Positions 1 through 10,640 of a stretch of DNA of 64,000 nucleotides are shown here, in pieces. A model generated the notes under the pieces. The model made no database searches. It was given only the letters and a program-made list of their open reading frames with translations, and was not told the origin of the DNA. Within the stretch, counting starts at the first letter, position 1. Every line of letters begins with the position of its first letter. Source of the stretch: Cheiracanthium punctorium (Eukaryota > Arthropoda > Arachnida > Araneae > Cheiracanthiidae); NCBI GenBank assembly GCA_038373885.1, contig JAWZYV010012351.1, positions 1 to 64,000 of the forward strand, given 5' to 3'. A program made the position numbers and the translations under genes.

Positions 1-1100
1 CTTTTAAGAGCGTATAAGAATATACGTACGCATCTACGTATGTTCATATAAATGCATGTCAAATCCATTTTGACCGATCGCAAGTCTATTTTGACCAGTT
101 TTTCCGTGACGTCTGTACGTACGTGCGTATGTTACGTAACTCGTGTATCTCAAAAACTATTAGCAGTAGAATGTTGAAATTTTATATTTAGGATTGCTGT
201 AACATCTAGTTGTGCACCTCCCCTTTTTGGTCCCAATCGACTGGACAGTTTATTCACAGGGCCAACCAAAAGATTTTCCATACATTACGCTCTATGGGCA
301 GAAATTCATTAAAGCGTATTTTACAGGTATTAAGCTATTTTAAACGAATCGAAAGTGATATATGTTGTTAGCGATTACAAAATGAATATCCCCATCGAAA
401 ATAGTGTCTTTATCATTTATATTTCTTCTACAGGAATACTCAAAAAAAAATTCTAACACATTGTGGCCAGTGGCAGTTCTAGTACATTCATCCATTTCAA
501 ACACAATACCATCCTATCATATAGTCAGATAATGGTCCGACGACGGTCATGTGCCTCCCTCAAAATAGCGTCAAAAGCTGCCACGCTTCGCGACTTTTGT
601 GGACGTATAATTTATGTAACTCGCATATCTCAAAAACTATTGGTCGTAGATTGTTGGACTTTTATATAACATTGTTGTAACATGTAGTTGTGCACCTCTA
701 TTTTTAGTTCCAATCTACTGGAGAATTTATTTACAGGAACACCCAAAAGAATTTCAATACATTAATGTCTTTGGACATCTCCAATATATTATGTCTGTAT
801 TCAGTCACTGTTTGGTCCATGCACAAAATCTTGCCTTTTTTCATCGATCTTAACGAGTTTTGTTGAAATATCGCTAAATGTAACAACAAAAATAATTACG
901 TGTTTAGCATAAATCTGAAACTTTAAACCGTAGAATGTTGATATTTTGTATTTAGAACTATTGTAACATATAACTGCGCATCTCTTTTTTATTGCAACCT
1001 ACTGAGTAATTTATTAACAGGGTCACCCAAAGGACTTTAAATAGATTAAGGTCTATGGATACCTTCAATTTATTTAAAGTCTGTGATGAATCAATACAAG
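1..1100. repeat. Degenerate long tandem repeat, about three units
   Basis: Related blocks start near 125, 605 and 905. Each carries 'CTCAAAAACTATT' or a relative, then 'GTAGAATGTTGA', 'TTGTAACAT', 'GCACCTC', 'CAATCNACTGG' and a closing 'GGTCACCCAAA'/'GTCTATGGAC' segment. Spacing is irregular, about 300-480 bp. The same family occurs inverted at 29100-29545, so it is a dispersed element rather than a local satellite. No coding potential is seen. Confidence 0.6.
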
Positions 1101-1134
1101 TCGTATTTGGAAAGCAAGTTCCGTATTGAAAAAG

Positions 1135-1164
<30 letters not shown>
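1135..1164 (+). repeat. Poly(A) run, 30 nt
   Basis: This uninterrupted A homopolymer sits directly beside a mariner transposase relic. It may be the tail of a retroposed copy or simple slippage. Confidence 0.8.
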
Positions 1165-1168
<4 letters not shown>

Positions 1169-1219
1169 TTTCAAGCAAATTTTAGTTTTATATGAAAGAG
1201 CATACCTTAAACTATTTTT

Positions 1220-1379
1220 CTACATAGTTTCCGCCAATGTTCAAACAAATGTCATAGTGCGTTACCACCTTTTCTTACCTTCTTCATAGAAACTTCCCGC
1301 TAATGACGATAATCAGGACTCCACAGCATTTTTCACCTCATCGTCGGAATTCAAAGCGCTTGCCGCCTACACGCTTAAA
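1220..1379 (-). pseudogene. Mariner transposase C-terminal relic
   Basis: Read on the minus strand, three frames together give the end of a mariner-family transposase. First comes a 'FKRVGGKRF' piece, then 'NSDDEVKNAVES' followed by TGA where Trp is expected, then 'LSSLAGSFYEEG', and finally 'HYDICLNIGGNYVEK' followed by the stop at 1220-1222. The final block matches the usual mariner C-terminus (WDKCLN..GNYVEK-like). At least two frameshifts and one nonsense change mean it is dead. The catalytic DDD part is not present here, and no TIR was found close by. Family assignment is from known mariner C-terminal motifs; the exact subfamily is not determined. Confidence 0.8.
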
Positions 1380-2733
1380 TCTATTGATTAAAACTAACAC
1401 TCCTTTATTGATTAAATTTCCTATCGGCTGATTTAAATCCTTTTACGCTAAAAATTTCCGAAAAATACTTCTTAAAGACAATAATTTGTAAACTCCTCCA
1501 TTCGCCTCAATGCTCTCAATTCGCTGGATTCTATTTAGCTCAATTTTCACTTAAATCTTGTCTATTTGAGAATTCTGTCTCTCCCCCACGAAAAGATGCC
1601 GGGTAAGATATCCTATTACTATCACGTGACCAACGCTCTTCAACGGAAAACAGTACATAGTCACAACGCGGGAATAGTGGCTTACGGCGGGCATGTCGTT
1701 ATTAAAATATGAATTAAAAGGGTTTCTAAAGAGGATACTTTACTTAATACTAAGTCCTTTTGCTGTGGGTCTCGATGTATTCGCTGGTGATAATTTTATT
1801 TTATATCCGAATACCAAATGCATCTTTTTCATATTCAGAGTTGTGAAATAAATTCAACCTAAATGTGGAGAGGATGCTTTCGGTAAAAATTTTGTTTTAA
1901 TGGACTTTGTTTCTTACGATTGGATTAAAAATCTCGTCGCTGTTGTAAAACAAATGAATGAAGTTATGATATCTTCAGTCAAGTGCGTAAGTACTATTTT
2001 ACCTTTTTATGTAAATAAATTTGGTTGATGCTTTAATTAAATCTCACAGCTGGTTTAACCATGATTTTCTGTATTCTGACTGTACTGTGAATTCGTTTTA
2101 TAACTACAGACTATAGTGAAATTATATTCTACTTATTAAAAAATACTTTTTTATAGTGTATTAAGATATATGTAATGTATTTGCCTTGATTTAAAATTTA
2201 TTTTCTCGGACTTATAATCATAGATTACAGCTCTGATAATAAAAAATGAAGAAAACTAATAATTCAATATATTAATCAAAAACAGCAAATTTTCATAAAA
2301 CACCCTTTTTCTAGCTTAAAATAATAATCTTAATGGAGTACAGATATATTAATTAAAAAAGGACTGATTTTGTAAAAACGCTCATTCTATAGCTTAAATA
2401 ATAATCATAATTGAGTACAGTTATATTAATAAAAAACTTAGATTTTGTAAAAACACTCCTCTTTTTTTATTGTTATTTAGGCTAAATGGAGTTGTTGTAT
2501 AATGCTCAAAAATTAGGAATTTTTCGATTTGATTTCCACTGATTTTTGTCGATTAATGGAGCAAATTTTACTCAATCGGGAGAATGGCTGTTTGAAGTCA
2601 AAAATTGAGTAAAAATATACTCCGTTTGATTATTATTTTACTCAGTAGATTTAAGCGTGTTCTGCTTTCCTTTCTGTAGCACCTGAAGAGGCAGGAGGTG
2701 GTAGTTTTAATACAATTTGAGTTTTTCCAAAAA
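1380..2733. other. AT-rich non-coding stretch with a short tandem repeat
   Basis: No credible coding region. Between about 2275 and 2470 there are two to three imperfect ~85-bp units ('AATAATAATC...GGAGTACAG.TATATTAAT...TTTTGTAAAAAC.CTC'). Nothing else is recognised. Confidence 0.5.
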
Positions 2734-2955
2734 GCCGACCGGATTGTATGGCTGGTACCGTACTACAGTTTCGGGTTCAACTCCCGGCGGCCGGGGTTCG
2801 ATCCCCGACTGGGCGTGGTTGTCATTTGTCCGTCTATTCATAGGGGGCGACGTTGGTCCACCTACTAGGTGCCCCCATAATAATGGTCAATAATTCTGGA
2901 CCGTTGTGACCAAAGCCTAAGAAGGCAGCGGCAGGCCATTGAGAAAAAAAAAAAA
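2734..2955 (+). repeat. tRNA-derived SINE with A-tail
   Basis: The head is tRNA-like, with RNA polymerase III B-box type sequence (GGTTCGATCC at 2795-2804; a second one, GGTTCAACTCC, lies just upstream). A GC-richer body follows and ends in a 12-nt A run (2944-2955). It differs in body and tail from the CAAA-tailed SINEs elsewhere in this window, so it is probably a second family. No TSD was identified. Confidence 0.65.
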
Positions 2956-3405
2956 GTTTTTTCAAAAATGTATGTTTCCGAAGAACGCACAAATTTGAAG
3001 CGAGAACATATTCGTTTGACGTACAGAACTTCGCAATCCATTTCTATTTAGTCTATTATATCCCCAACAGAGTACATTTCTTTACATTCAAGTTCACACC
3101 TTCCTTGATTAAAACATAATCATTTAGAGCGATACTGCTTGTGTCACACACTTTATGTGAGAATAGCTCATAATCTGTACAGTTTGGATTGTTAGTTGAA
3201 AGACAATCTGGATTGTCATCATCTTTAGAGACTGAAAAAGATAGAGCACGATTTAGAAACAATTCCTTGTTAACTTCATATGCTTAGTATTTCAGCTATG
3301 ACCGAAATCACGCTAACCGTCACAAGTTTGTCGGCTTTTGGCGGAATATCGCCCAACTAAGTGCCAAAAACAAATCTTTCAAATTGAACCTAGCTTGGCG
3401 ATATC

Positions 3406-3558
3406 CATGGGCACCGGCAGAATATTTCCTAGGGAGGGGGGGCAAAGACTACTTCAACGTATGGTTACCATGTTGGAAAGAGCAAAAAAGCAAGGGAAAA
3501 CACTACAAAAATCCAGGGGGGCATTGCCCCCCCTTGCCCTATGCTGCCGACGACCATG
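3406..3558. mobile_element. 153-bp MITE, CATGG...CATG termini, 8-bp TSD
   Basis: The ends are CATGGGCACCGGCAG and the imperfect inverse CTGCCGACGACCATG, flanked by exact 8-bp duplications GCGATATC at 3398-3405 and 3559-3566. The TSD length and CA start fit the P or hAT superfamilies. It belongs to the same family as the outer shell at 13560-15921, in opposite orientation. Its interior shows the uninterrupted version of the site where the nested hAT at 13808 landed. Confidence 0.8.
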
Positions 3559-3739
3559 GCGATATCTCAAATATTTGTCTAGAAATTGCTAAACTTTAGT
3601 ATTACTGCAGTATTTTATCTCTTTCAAACAGAATAAGTTTACATGAAATGCAGCGAAAATACTTATGATTTAATAGACATACAAGAAAGTCATGTGGTGT
3701 CCCCATCAGATTTTTAAAAAAATTTAATTATATACATAT

Positions 3740-4875
3740 ACTAGCTGCTACCCGCGACTTCGTCCGCGACGGCTTTAGAATTAGGTCCCGAGAGAAATGA
3801 AGCATGTGTGAATAACAAATATATTTGCAACAAAAGAAACTGCATTTAAATATTATTTGCTTTTTACTTATTTTAAATGAAGTATAATGTATGGTAGTAT
3901 ACTTCATTTAAAATAAGAGAGTATGCAGAGTTACTAAATCTAGATTTTTTTTTTTCGCATTTGGCGAATAGAGACAGTTACGACAGTATTTGCGAACTGT
4001 TTTGAGTGTTCTTGTAAAAGATATATTTATGCTATATCCATTAATTTTAGCCTATGTTAATCAGGAATAGTGCAGCTTTCTATTAGCGAAAAAGTTTTAG
4101 AATCGGCTCTGCAGTTACAGGGATACCCAGAGAACGTAATGGATTAGAATTATTTTGAGTGTTCCTGTAAAGGGTCTATTTACGCTACATGCATGAATTT
4201 TAGCCTGTAATACTCAAGAATACTGTAGCTTACTATCAGTAAAAAAAGTTTAGGAATCGATTCAGTACTTACAGAGATAGACATAGAACGTAATGTAATT
4301 CTTATTAGCATCCCTGTAAAAGAACTGTCCGTGATATATGCATTAAAGGTAGCCTATAACACTTAGGGGGCCACCAGTGTCTAAGAAGTTCTGCTCTCAA
4401 AACTGCAAGGCGGGAGGTGCCAGGTTCAAACCCGGTCACGCCCGTCGACCCAGCGGATCGCAGTTTTCCGTAGTTTTCTAAAAAACCTCGCGTAAATACG
4501 GGCTCGGATCCCAGAAAGTCCCCCACAGAGGAATTCCCCATATAGGCCTAGGACCCTAGTGCAGTCAATCGGTCTTAATCAAAAACAAACAAACAATAAT
4601 ACTCAGGAATAATGTAACATCCAATCAGTGAAAAAAAGTTTTACAATCGGTTTAGTAGCTACAAAATTTCTATAGAGCGCAATGCATTAGAATTAAGTTG
4701 AGTGTCTTTGTAAAAGAATTATTTATGCCATTTGCTTGAAAGGTTGCCTGTATGTTAATCCAGGGCATAAGCTGTCTTCATTACAAATTTTCCCAAATCC
4801 GTTCAACCATTTTTTTGTGATTCAGTCAGAAACATCCAAACACACAAACGTACACATTTATATTACTGGTAGGAT
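3740..4875 (+). repeat. Arthropod-type 'CCCGCGACTTCG...ACTGGTAGGAT' repeat with internal tandem units
   Basis: It starts ACTAGCTGCTACCCGCGACTTCG and ends with 'AAACACACAAACGTACAC' then 'TTATATTACTGGTAGGAT'. This head and tail pairing is common to a class of arthropod repeats. The interior holds several degenerate ~150-bp units ('GAGTGTTCCTGTAAA', 'TTTTAGCCTATAATACTCAGGAAT', 'AGTAAAAAAAGTTT'). A SINE interrupts it at 4356-4597. Confidence 0.6.
4356..4597 (+). repeat. tRNA-derived SINE with CAAA tail
   Basis: The tRNA-like head has a B-box-type GGTTCAAACCC, followed by the family body 'CGCGTAAATACGGGCTCGG' and a CAAACAAACAA tail. It shares this body with 15615-15809 (+) and 30055-30265 (-). 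It sits inside the repeat at 3740-4875; 'ATAACACT' and 'ATAATACT' at the edges may be a diverged TSD. Confidence 0.75.
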
Positions 4876-4924
4876 TTGGAAATTTATGAACTTTAAGAAA
4901 CACATCTGGACTTTTCTTGGTAAC

Positions 4925-5115
4925 TTACGTATTATCCCGGCGTTCATTCCCGCCAAACTGTTTTTTCGTCAAATGAGTTGCCAAACTGTTGCCAATCGTA
5001 TTCAAAACCATGAATAATTTCATGTGCCCGGCATTTATCTCGGCAAAAAATCGCTCGTCTTGGCGGACCGCCGCACAGTGGAATATTTGTGTCAAAATCC
5101 TGGCCAAAAATATTT
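4925..5115. repeat. MITE-like short repeat
   Basis: It runs from 'TTACGTATTATCCCGGCG' to 'CGCACAGTGGAATA' and 'AAAATCCTGGCCAAAAA'. An inverted, internally deleted relative lies at 8037-8092, where the two end segments are joined directly. No TSD was established. Confidence 0.5.
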
Positions 5116-5204
5116 TTCATGTGTTTTAATGTTAAAATCATTACTGTTGACTTTTGACTAACTCTTTAGTATTATATACTTCTTAAATTATATAAAAAAA
5201 GCGT

Positions 5205-5470
5205 GTTGTTGCCAAATTTGGCGATATATCGCCAAACGACTCGAAGTTGGTTTCTAACAAATGTCTTGTCCGGGGAGTGTCCCTTACTGGGAAGTACTGC
5301 TATTGTATAATACCACTTATAAATGTAATAGCACGCGACTGTCGATCTAACGGTCTGGAGTTTTGGGCGATTTTCTTCAGATGTCACGTGAATACGCAAT
5401 AGAACCCCTTAAAAAGCCCTCCGCCCAAGGCAACCTTCCCGTTAGGCAAATAGCCGTATAGCTGTGCCTT
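5205..5470 (+). repeat. SINE-family fragment
   Basis: It contains 'GATCTAACGGTCTGGAGTTT', 'CAGATGTCACGTGAATACGC' and a body ending near 'GTGCCTTAATCGC'. This is the same pattern as the fragments at 10500-10640 and 52280-52505. The head is diverged and there is no clear tail. Confidence 0.5.
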
Positions 5471-5665
5471 AATCGCTTAATACTTTACTAATACTTATAA
5501 ATACAATACTACTTATCTATAAATCAATTGTTATCATAAAAATTTTTAGATTTTTCACTTTCTAAATGTAGTTACTATTGGGATCTTAGTTTTCTAATGA
5601 CTTCTGAAGATTAACTTTTTCATTCCGATTCTTTTGAACTCTGATATTCGTCTTCACTAAGAACC

Positions 5666-5667
<2 letters not shown>

Positions 5668-5696
<29 letters not shown>

Positions 5697-5870
5697 GTTT
5701 GTTTGTGAGAGAGAGAGGGACCACCATCGGACCCCTCTGGAAGAAGAAGTTGTAGGGTCTCACTGTTAAGGCTGTTTAACCTGACGAGCGAAAGTCGAAT
5801 CGGGGACTAGGGGAAAAGCGTGAAATATGGTTGGTTTGGGGGTCCAAGCATGCATGTCGCGCCATCTTTA
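5668..5870 (-). repeat. Probable SINE on the minus strand with poly(T)/CAAA tail
   Basis: A 29-nt T run (5668-5696) is followed by 'GTTTGTTTGTGAGAGAGAGA' and a GC-richer body. On the minus strand this reads body, then GA/CT run, then CAAACAAAC, then poly(A), as expected for a tailed retroposon. The head is not resolved. Confidence 0.45.
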
Positions 5871-6309
5871 TTCATGTAATGGACACAATTGTTAGCTGTA
5901 TTTTTTAGAATTTCTCTGAAAAATTTTAGAAATATAATTATAACTTTAAAATTGAAACGATAAAATGGACTTTTCTTGATGTAAAATATTGTAGTAAGTA
6001 TTAGAGATCAGCGCGAGTTGATTTTTTCATATGAAATTCGATTGAAACGCGATAAAACTGCTGAAATTCTTTGAATTTCCGTCTGAAATATCATCTTCAT
6101 TTATTTACTTATTTTTTAAATTAAATTGCTCCTATAAACTTAATGTTCATAAAGCATCGTAAAGTAGCTTCAGAAGTCATGTTCATTAGGTTTCATTAAC
6201 AATTACGAGTTTCAATTATAAAATTTGTAAAAGCAAAATGCAGTACATTTTTGGCTCCAAAACATTCTTAAATACATCTATAAATTTATACTTCAAAGAA
6301 ATTTTTTCA
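5871..6309. other. AT-rich sequence, nothing recognised
   Basis: No coding region, repeat structure or RNA gene could be supported here. Confidence 0.4.
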
Positions 6310-7010
6310 GTCAGCCAATTTTGAATTTGAGTTTAAAAAACAATGTTTTTCCTTCTTTCTTTTTATGAAAACTGACTGGTTATTCAGATTTTAAATTTGC
6401 AGTAGTCCACAGTACAGTTCCCGAAGAAATATTCTGAAAAATTTCATTGTTCTAGGAATGTAAGTTTATTTTTTATCTGTAGTGAAAGTTAACCAAAAAG
6501 CAGACTTCTCAAAAAGTGGCATGTTTAATAATTTTTTTTTCAAAAAATGTAGTAAGTTTTCAAATTTGAAATTTGTTTCAGTTCACAGTATGGTTTCTGA
6601 AGAAACAGTCTAAAAATTTTTATAGTTCTAGCATCATAAGTTCATTTCTCATCTTAAGTGAAAGTCTATCAAAAACGTTTTCCTCTGAAAAAGTGCCAAG
6701 TTTCACTATTTTAAAAAAAAAATTAAATTGTTTTTCAAAATTTATCTCACTGTCAGTTCCCAATCTAGTTTCTGAGGAAACATTCTGAAAATTTTCATAA
6801 TTATATTATCGTAAATTTATTTCTAATCTTGGGTAAAATTCGAGAAAATAGCGTTTTCTCTAAAAAAAATGTCAAGTTTAATAATATTTTTTAAAAAATT
6901 AAATAACTTTTCAAATTTTATCGCAATGTCAGTTCTTATTCTAGTTTTAGAGGAAACATTCTGAAAATTCTCAAAGTTATGTGATTATAAGTTTACTCCC
7001 TATCTTGGTC
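6310..7010. repeat. Tandem repeat, period about 180 bp, four degenerate units
   Basis: Units centre near 6400, 6590, 6765 and 6935. Each contains 'CAGTTC.CA.T.T.GTTTCTGAGGAAACATTCTGAAAATTTTC' in varying form, then 'TAAGTTTATTT.T.ATCTT' and 'AAAAGTG.CAAGTTTAAT'. Non-coding. Confidence 0.7.
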
Positions 7011-8036
7011 GAAAATCAACCGAAATCCTCCGTTCTCAGGTAGAACAGCCTTAAAAGGCTTGTTCTTTTTCCTTGGCCTTTGTCTAGAGCAGCTAAAAGG
7101 ACACTGCTTAAAAGAAGCCTCCTTGCAAACCCATAAAATCTCATTCTAAGCTAGAGGAGTAATTTATTTCAAGCCAGCACTTCAAAATGACCCGAAGTCA
7201 CAGTTGCCAACCTTTGAGAATCAAAAATGGGGAGTTTTTGCTTTGGACACAATTTACGACGTAAATGGAAAACTAAGCTGTAAATAGATGGGACTATTTA
7301 CAGGACTAAGAAAGGGCAATTTTGGAATATGTAGAAACTTTCTTCTTATAGCAAATTTACATCAGAAAAATAAGAAATTACATACTGAATTTAAAATACT
7401 GATGTTAAATCTTAACTAAAATGAATTTTATATACCTTTATCCAAACACTTGCACATAATTTATAGTTTATGAGAAATACAAGCACGTATGTTTGTATCC
7501 CTTTTGCGATCACCCGTCGAAAAATTATCGAAAAAATAAAAATGGCGATATATAAATATTTTTTTTAATAAAAATGGTGGATGTTGCGGGAACATTTTTT
7601 TCTTGTAATAGACACTCAATACTGTAATAATTACGATTATAGTTGAAATTAGGCGCGACACCCCTTCAAAAGGCTTTTTGAAATGTGGATTTTTGAAAAA
7701 AAAATTAGAAAAAAAAAGTTTACAATTTTTTTAAATAAAATCATATTATTTTTTCAAGCTAATAGATACATATAATTAAAATACATATATTTTACTACAA
7801 TTATACTAAGTATCAAACCAGTAAATTAATTTAAAGAGCCCGTAAAAAATGCAAGACGAAGTAATGGAAAACGCTGAAATCTCTTGCCGTAAATGAAGAA
7901 ACTTGCTTTTAAACCAAGTGTTGCATCTTTTGGATATGAATTATGGTCGAAAAACATGTATCTCATGATGCATCAGTTACTAGGCTATCCAAAAACATAT
8001 ATATTACTGTTTTTAAACAAATTTAAAATTTTCGCT
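7011..8036. other. AT-rich sequence, nothing recognised
   Basis: No supported gene, RNA or element. Only short open frames interrupted by homopolymers are present. Confidence 0.4.
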
Positions 8037-8092
8037 TTTTGGCCAGGATTTTGATAGGAATACTCCACTGTGCGCCGGGATAATACGTAAAT
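8037..8092 (-). repeat. Short inverted relative of the 4925-5115 repeat
   Basis: 'TTGGCCAGGATTTTGATA' and 'CCGGGATAATACGTAA' are the two ends of the 4925-5115 element, inverted and joined with the middle deleted. Confidence 0.5.
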
Positions 8093-8109
8093 ACCCCTTT
8101 CTTTACTTA

Positions 8110-8735
8110 TGCTTTTTAATTTGGCGTAAAATCAACATAATTTCCATACCAATTCATGTTTTTCAACTGCATCTGATTTTGCCAATAGAATTTCTGCTTT
8201 ATTTCAAAAGCATAAATCATTTTGTGCGGGCGATAAAACGGTTTTCAATTAATAGTTAGAAAAGTAATTAAAATTTCAAAATTCTGAGCCTCAGGTGCAC
8301 CTTACGGAAGTCATGGGCTTATTCATGCTCAAATTTTCAAAGCTCTGCTCTCTGTAGATTTGTCTGGAGAACATTCAATTTTTTTTTTTTTTTTTTTTTT
8401 ATAGGTAGATTTGTCAGAAAACTGGGATATTTCCGTGGTATTTAATGTTTTTCAGATGCACGTGATTCTTCATTGAAGTAATAGCATTCCTGTTAGCTCA
8501 AAACATAAATCATTTGATACGGGCGAAACTCGCCAAGCATGGCAACGCAAAAACGGTTTTTAATTAATAATTGAAAAAGTAATTAAAAATCTAAAATTCT
8601 AAGTAGCCTATAGCCTTCTCCAGAGTCCCATCTATATCTAAACCAAAATTCATCATAATCAATTCAGCGGCTTAGGCGTGAAAGCATCATAAACAAACAA
8701 ACTTACTTTCGCATTTCTAATATTAGTTAGGATTT
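8110..8735 (+). repeat. Tandem pair of ~300-bp units ending in a TTAGTTAGGAT tail
   Basis: Two related blocks (about 8130-8330 and 8430-8630) share 'CATAAATCATTTG..ACGGGCGA', 'AAAACGGTTTT.AATTAAT' and 'AGTAATTAAAA'. They are followed by 'AACAAACAAACTTACTTTCG' and 'TAATATTAGTTAGGAT', the typical 3' tail of the same arthropod repeat class as 3740-4875. The CCCGCG head is missing. Confidence 0.55.
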
Positions 8736-8983
8736 ACTACAATTATTTCACTCTAATGTTTTACATTCGCAATCGATGGATCTTGACGAGAGCTGAGGAA
8801 TGAAATGCCAGCGAACGTTTTAGCTTCTCAGAGTCAAAATTTATACTAAACCGACAACATGTGATACGCACCGAAACGACCTCAAAATTTCGGCGCTTCC
8901 TCCTCCTCCGTAAGCGATGTGTCATAGTCCTCACTCTAGGTAACGAATTCTTTCACCCTTTAACTATCGAGTGGGGTAATTAA

Positions 8984-9150
8984 GGGCGAGATTCAAGTGA
9001 AACACAATTCGAACGTTTTCCGTGTCGAACAGGGGAAACTTCGAAATATATCAATGTTTCTTATTAAACTGAAACAAACCAATCGTGTTTTGATCACGTG
9101 ACAGCGCGATAGGTTTGTTCATTGGAAGCATTCTGGGGACTGAACTAAAT
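8984..9150 (+). mobile_element. Truncated copy of the GGGCGAGATTCAAGTG MITE
   Basis: It begins GGGCGAGATTCAAGTGAAAC and contains the GATCACGTGACA core and 'GGAAGCATTCTGGGGACTGAA'. It corresponds to most of the complete copy at 12658-12879 in reverse, but the second terminal repeat is missing. Confidence 0.7.
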
Positions 9151-9283
9151 TTTGGATGAAAAATATAGATATTTGGCTGCAACATCAAACTGCACCTTCC
9201 GATTTTGTTTTTATTAGTTTTCTAAGACGTATTCACGTAAAAAAAAAAACGGTGTGTGCTAGATTTCATTGAACGTGACTCAC

Positions 9284-9578
9284 TGTTCAGGAGTTGGACG
9301 AGCGAAAATGTGTTCACAAATACGTCATCGTCCGTCTTCAGCACGAATTTCGGCAGTGGGGAACACGCACTCCGCGCCGTCTTCAGGAGATCTATGATTT
9401 TCCCCGAAGGCGACTTGGTCGCGGCAGAAGAGTCCTCCTGGAATACGTCCCCGTAGATCTCGGACTCCCAGTCCAGCGTCCTCTGGATGTCAGCACTGGA
9501 CGCTGAACCGACGCCGAATGCCACGCTGATGTCCAGCGGGTGAGTGACGGTGGGGTGGGCCCAGGTTTCCCGGATCAC
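9284..9578 (-). CDS. Beta-1,3-glycosyltransferase (GT31) internal exon
   Basis: On the minus strand a pyrimidine tract and 'CCCAG' acceptor (AG at 9579-9580) lead into codons for V-I-R-E-T-W. A GTGAGT donor lies at 9278-9283, giving a 295-nt exon of about 98 codons. The peptide carries the RETW motif near its start and 'KFVLKTDDDVFVN' near its end. The DDD triplet is the metal and nucleotide-sugar binding DxD motif of the GT31 beta-1,3-galactosyl/N-acetylglucosaminyl-transferases, which are type II membrane enzymes of the Golgi. The exon is much GC-richer than its surroundings and has no stops, as expected of a conserved exon. The exons encoding the transmembrane anchor and the C-terminal EDV-type motif were not found in the window, so the introns are long or this is an isolated relic. 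Substrate specificity cannot be told. Confidence 0.8.
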
Positions 9579-9659
9579 CTGGGAAAAAACAAGAGAAGTA
9601 AGATTAAAAAAAAAAAAAAGAAAACCGACTTCAAATTACTTCACCATAACGAAAAATTA

Positions 9660-9990
9660 TTCTCATTCCAAATTAGTAGGGTATGGCAAATGTTCACCGA
9701 ATATAGCAGATATCGCCAAGTCGGGGACTTACTTTTTGATGCCAAACGACGATAAATGGCCAAAAGTGGCAAATTTTGGAAACTTTTGACATATGCCGGT
9801 ATCGGCAAACCTGTCTAAACTATACCATTATTCCCAAAGAAAATAGGATTTGACAAATTTCGCCAAACATAGAAGATATAGATGAGCGGAGTTCAGTTTT
9901 AGGAGCTTATTTTTTGACGCCAAAATTGGCAAAAAAATCGCCAAAAGTGGTCATCTTTGGTGACTTTTGACATTAAGTCCAGCGCCTTTC
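9660..9990 (+). repeat. Two-unit tandem duplication, ~170 bp
   Basis: Blocks near 9680-9830 and 9840-9975 share 'TT.GCCAAA.....GATAT', 'ACTTA.TTTTTGA.GCCAAA' and 'GCCAAAAGTGG.....TTTGG..ACTTTTGACAT'. Non-coding. The 'TTTGGCGATATATCGCC' fragment near 5215 is similar. Confidence 0.6.
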
Positions 9991-10499
9991 CTGGCAACCC
10001 TTTACGCAATGGTTTAAGAACACGTTTTTTTAAAAAATAATTTTCGGAATTATATCATCAGAACGTGACAAAATTATTATGAGACCAGCCCTGAGATATT
10101 CCCTTTCCAATAAAAAAAGAATTTTTGAAATCGGTCCACAGGGCAAAAAATTATCGCTGCACATACATTAAAAAAAATTATACGCGTTGAGCATAGTACC
10201 ACGGTAAAAAAACAGTTTTAGCAATTACATCAATTAAGGTTCGAAAAGGAACTCCTAAGCCTCACCATGGCCAAATGAATGAAACACTGAACATGGTACA
10301 TGGATGAAGTGCGAAGGGCCAGAGTTCTTGCCTAGACACGGTTTTCAATCAAACGGTCTGGCAGGGACGTATGCAGAAAACAATTTCGGAGGCGGTCCAA
10401 CCAGTGGAAAAGGTAGAATTTTTAGCAAAAAAATCTCCGCCATTATTATTAACAAAAATCAAAATTGCGGAGAATCCAGAAAGTTCGGATCCTCCTTGA
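9991..10499. other. No feature recognised
   Basis: AT-rich sequence without supported genes or element ends. Confidence 0.4.
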
Positions 10500-10640
10500 A
10501 TACATCCTTGTGTCTTGAGTTTTAAGAGATTTTCTCATGTAACGTGAATACGCGTTTCCCTCCTTTAAAAAGTCCTCTGCCCAAGACACCCTCCCAGGCC
10601 GGCACCCCTCGTGATGTAGGCGTCACAGGACTTCTGAACA
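10500..10640 (+). repeat. SINE-family body fragment
   Basis: 'CATGTAACGTGAATACGCG', then 'TTAAAAAGTCCTCTGCCCAAG' in degenerate form and 'GGCACCCCTCGTGATGTAGG', match the body of the SINE fragments at 5205-5470 and in the palindrome arms. The tRNA head and tail are missing. Confidence 0.45.

Noticed and set aside
9222..9283. Extension of the GT31 exon frame beyond 9284
   Set aside because: A consensus GTGAGT donor at 9278-9283 ends the exon; the extra residues run into a poly(T)-rich intron.
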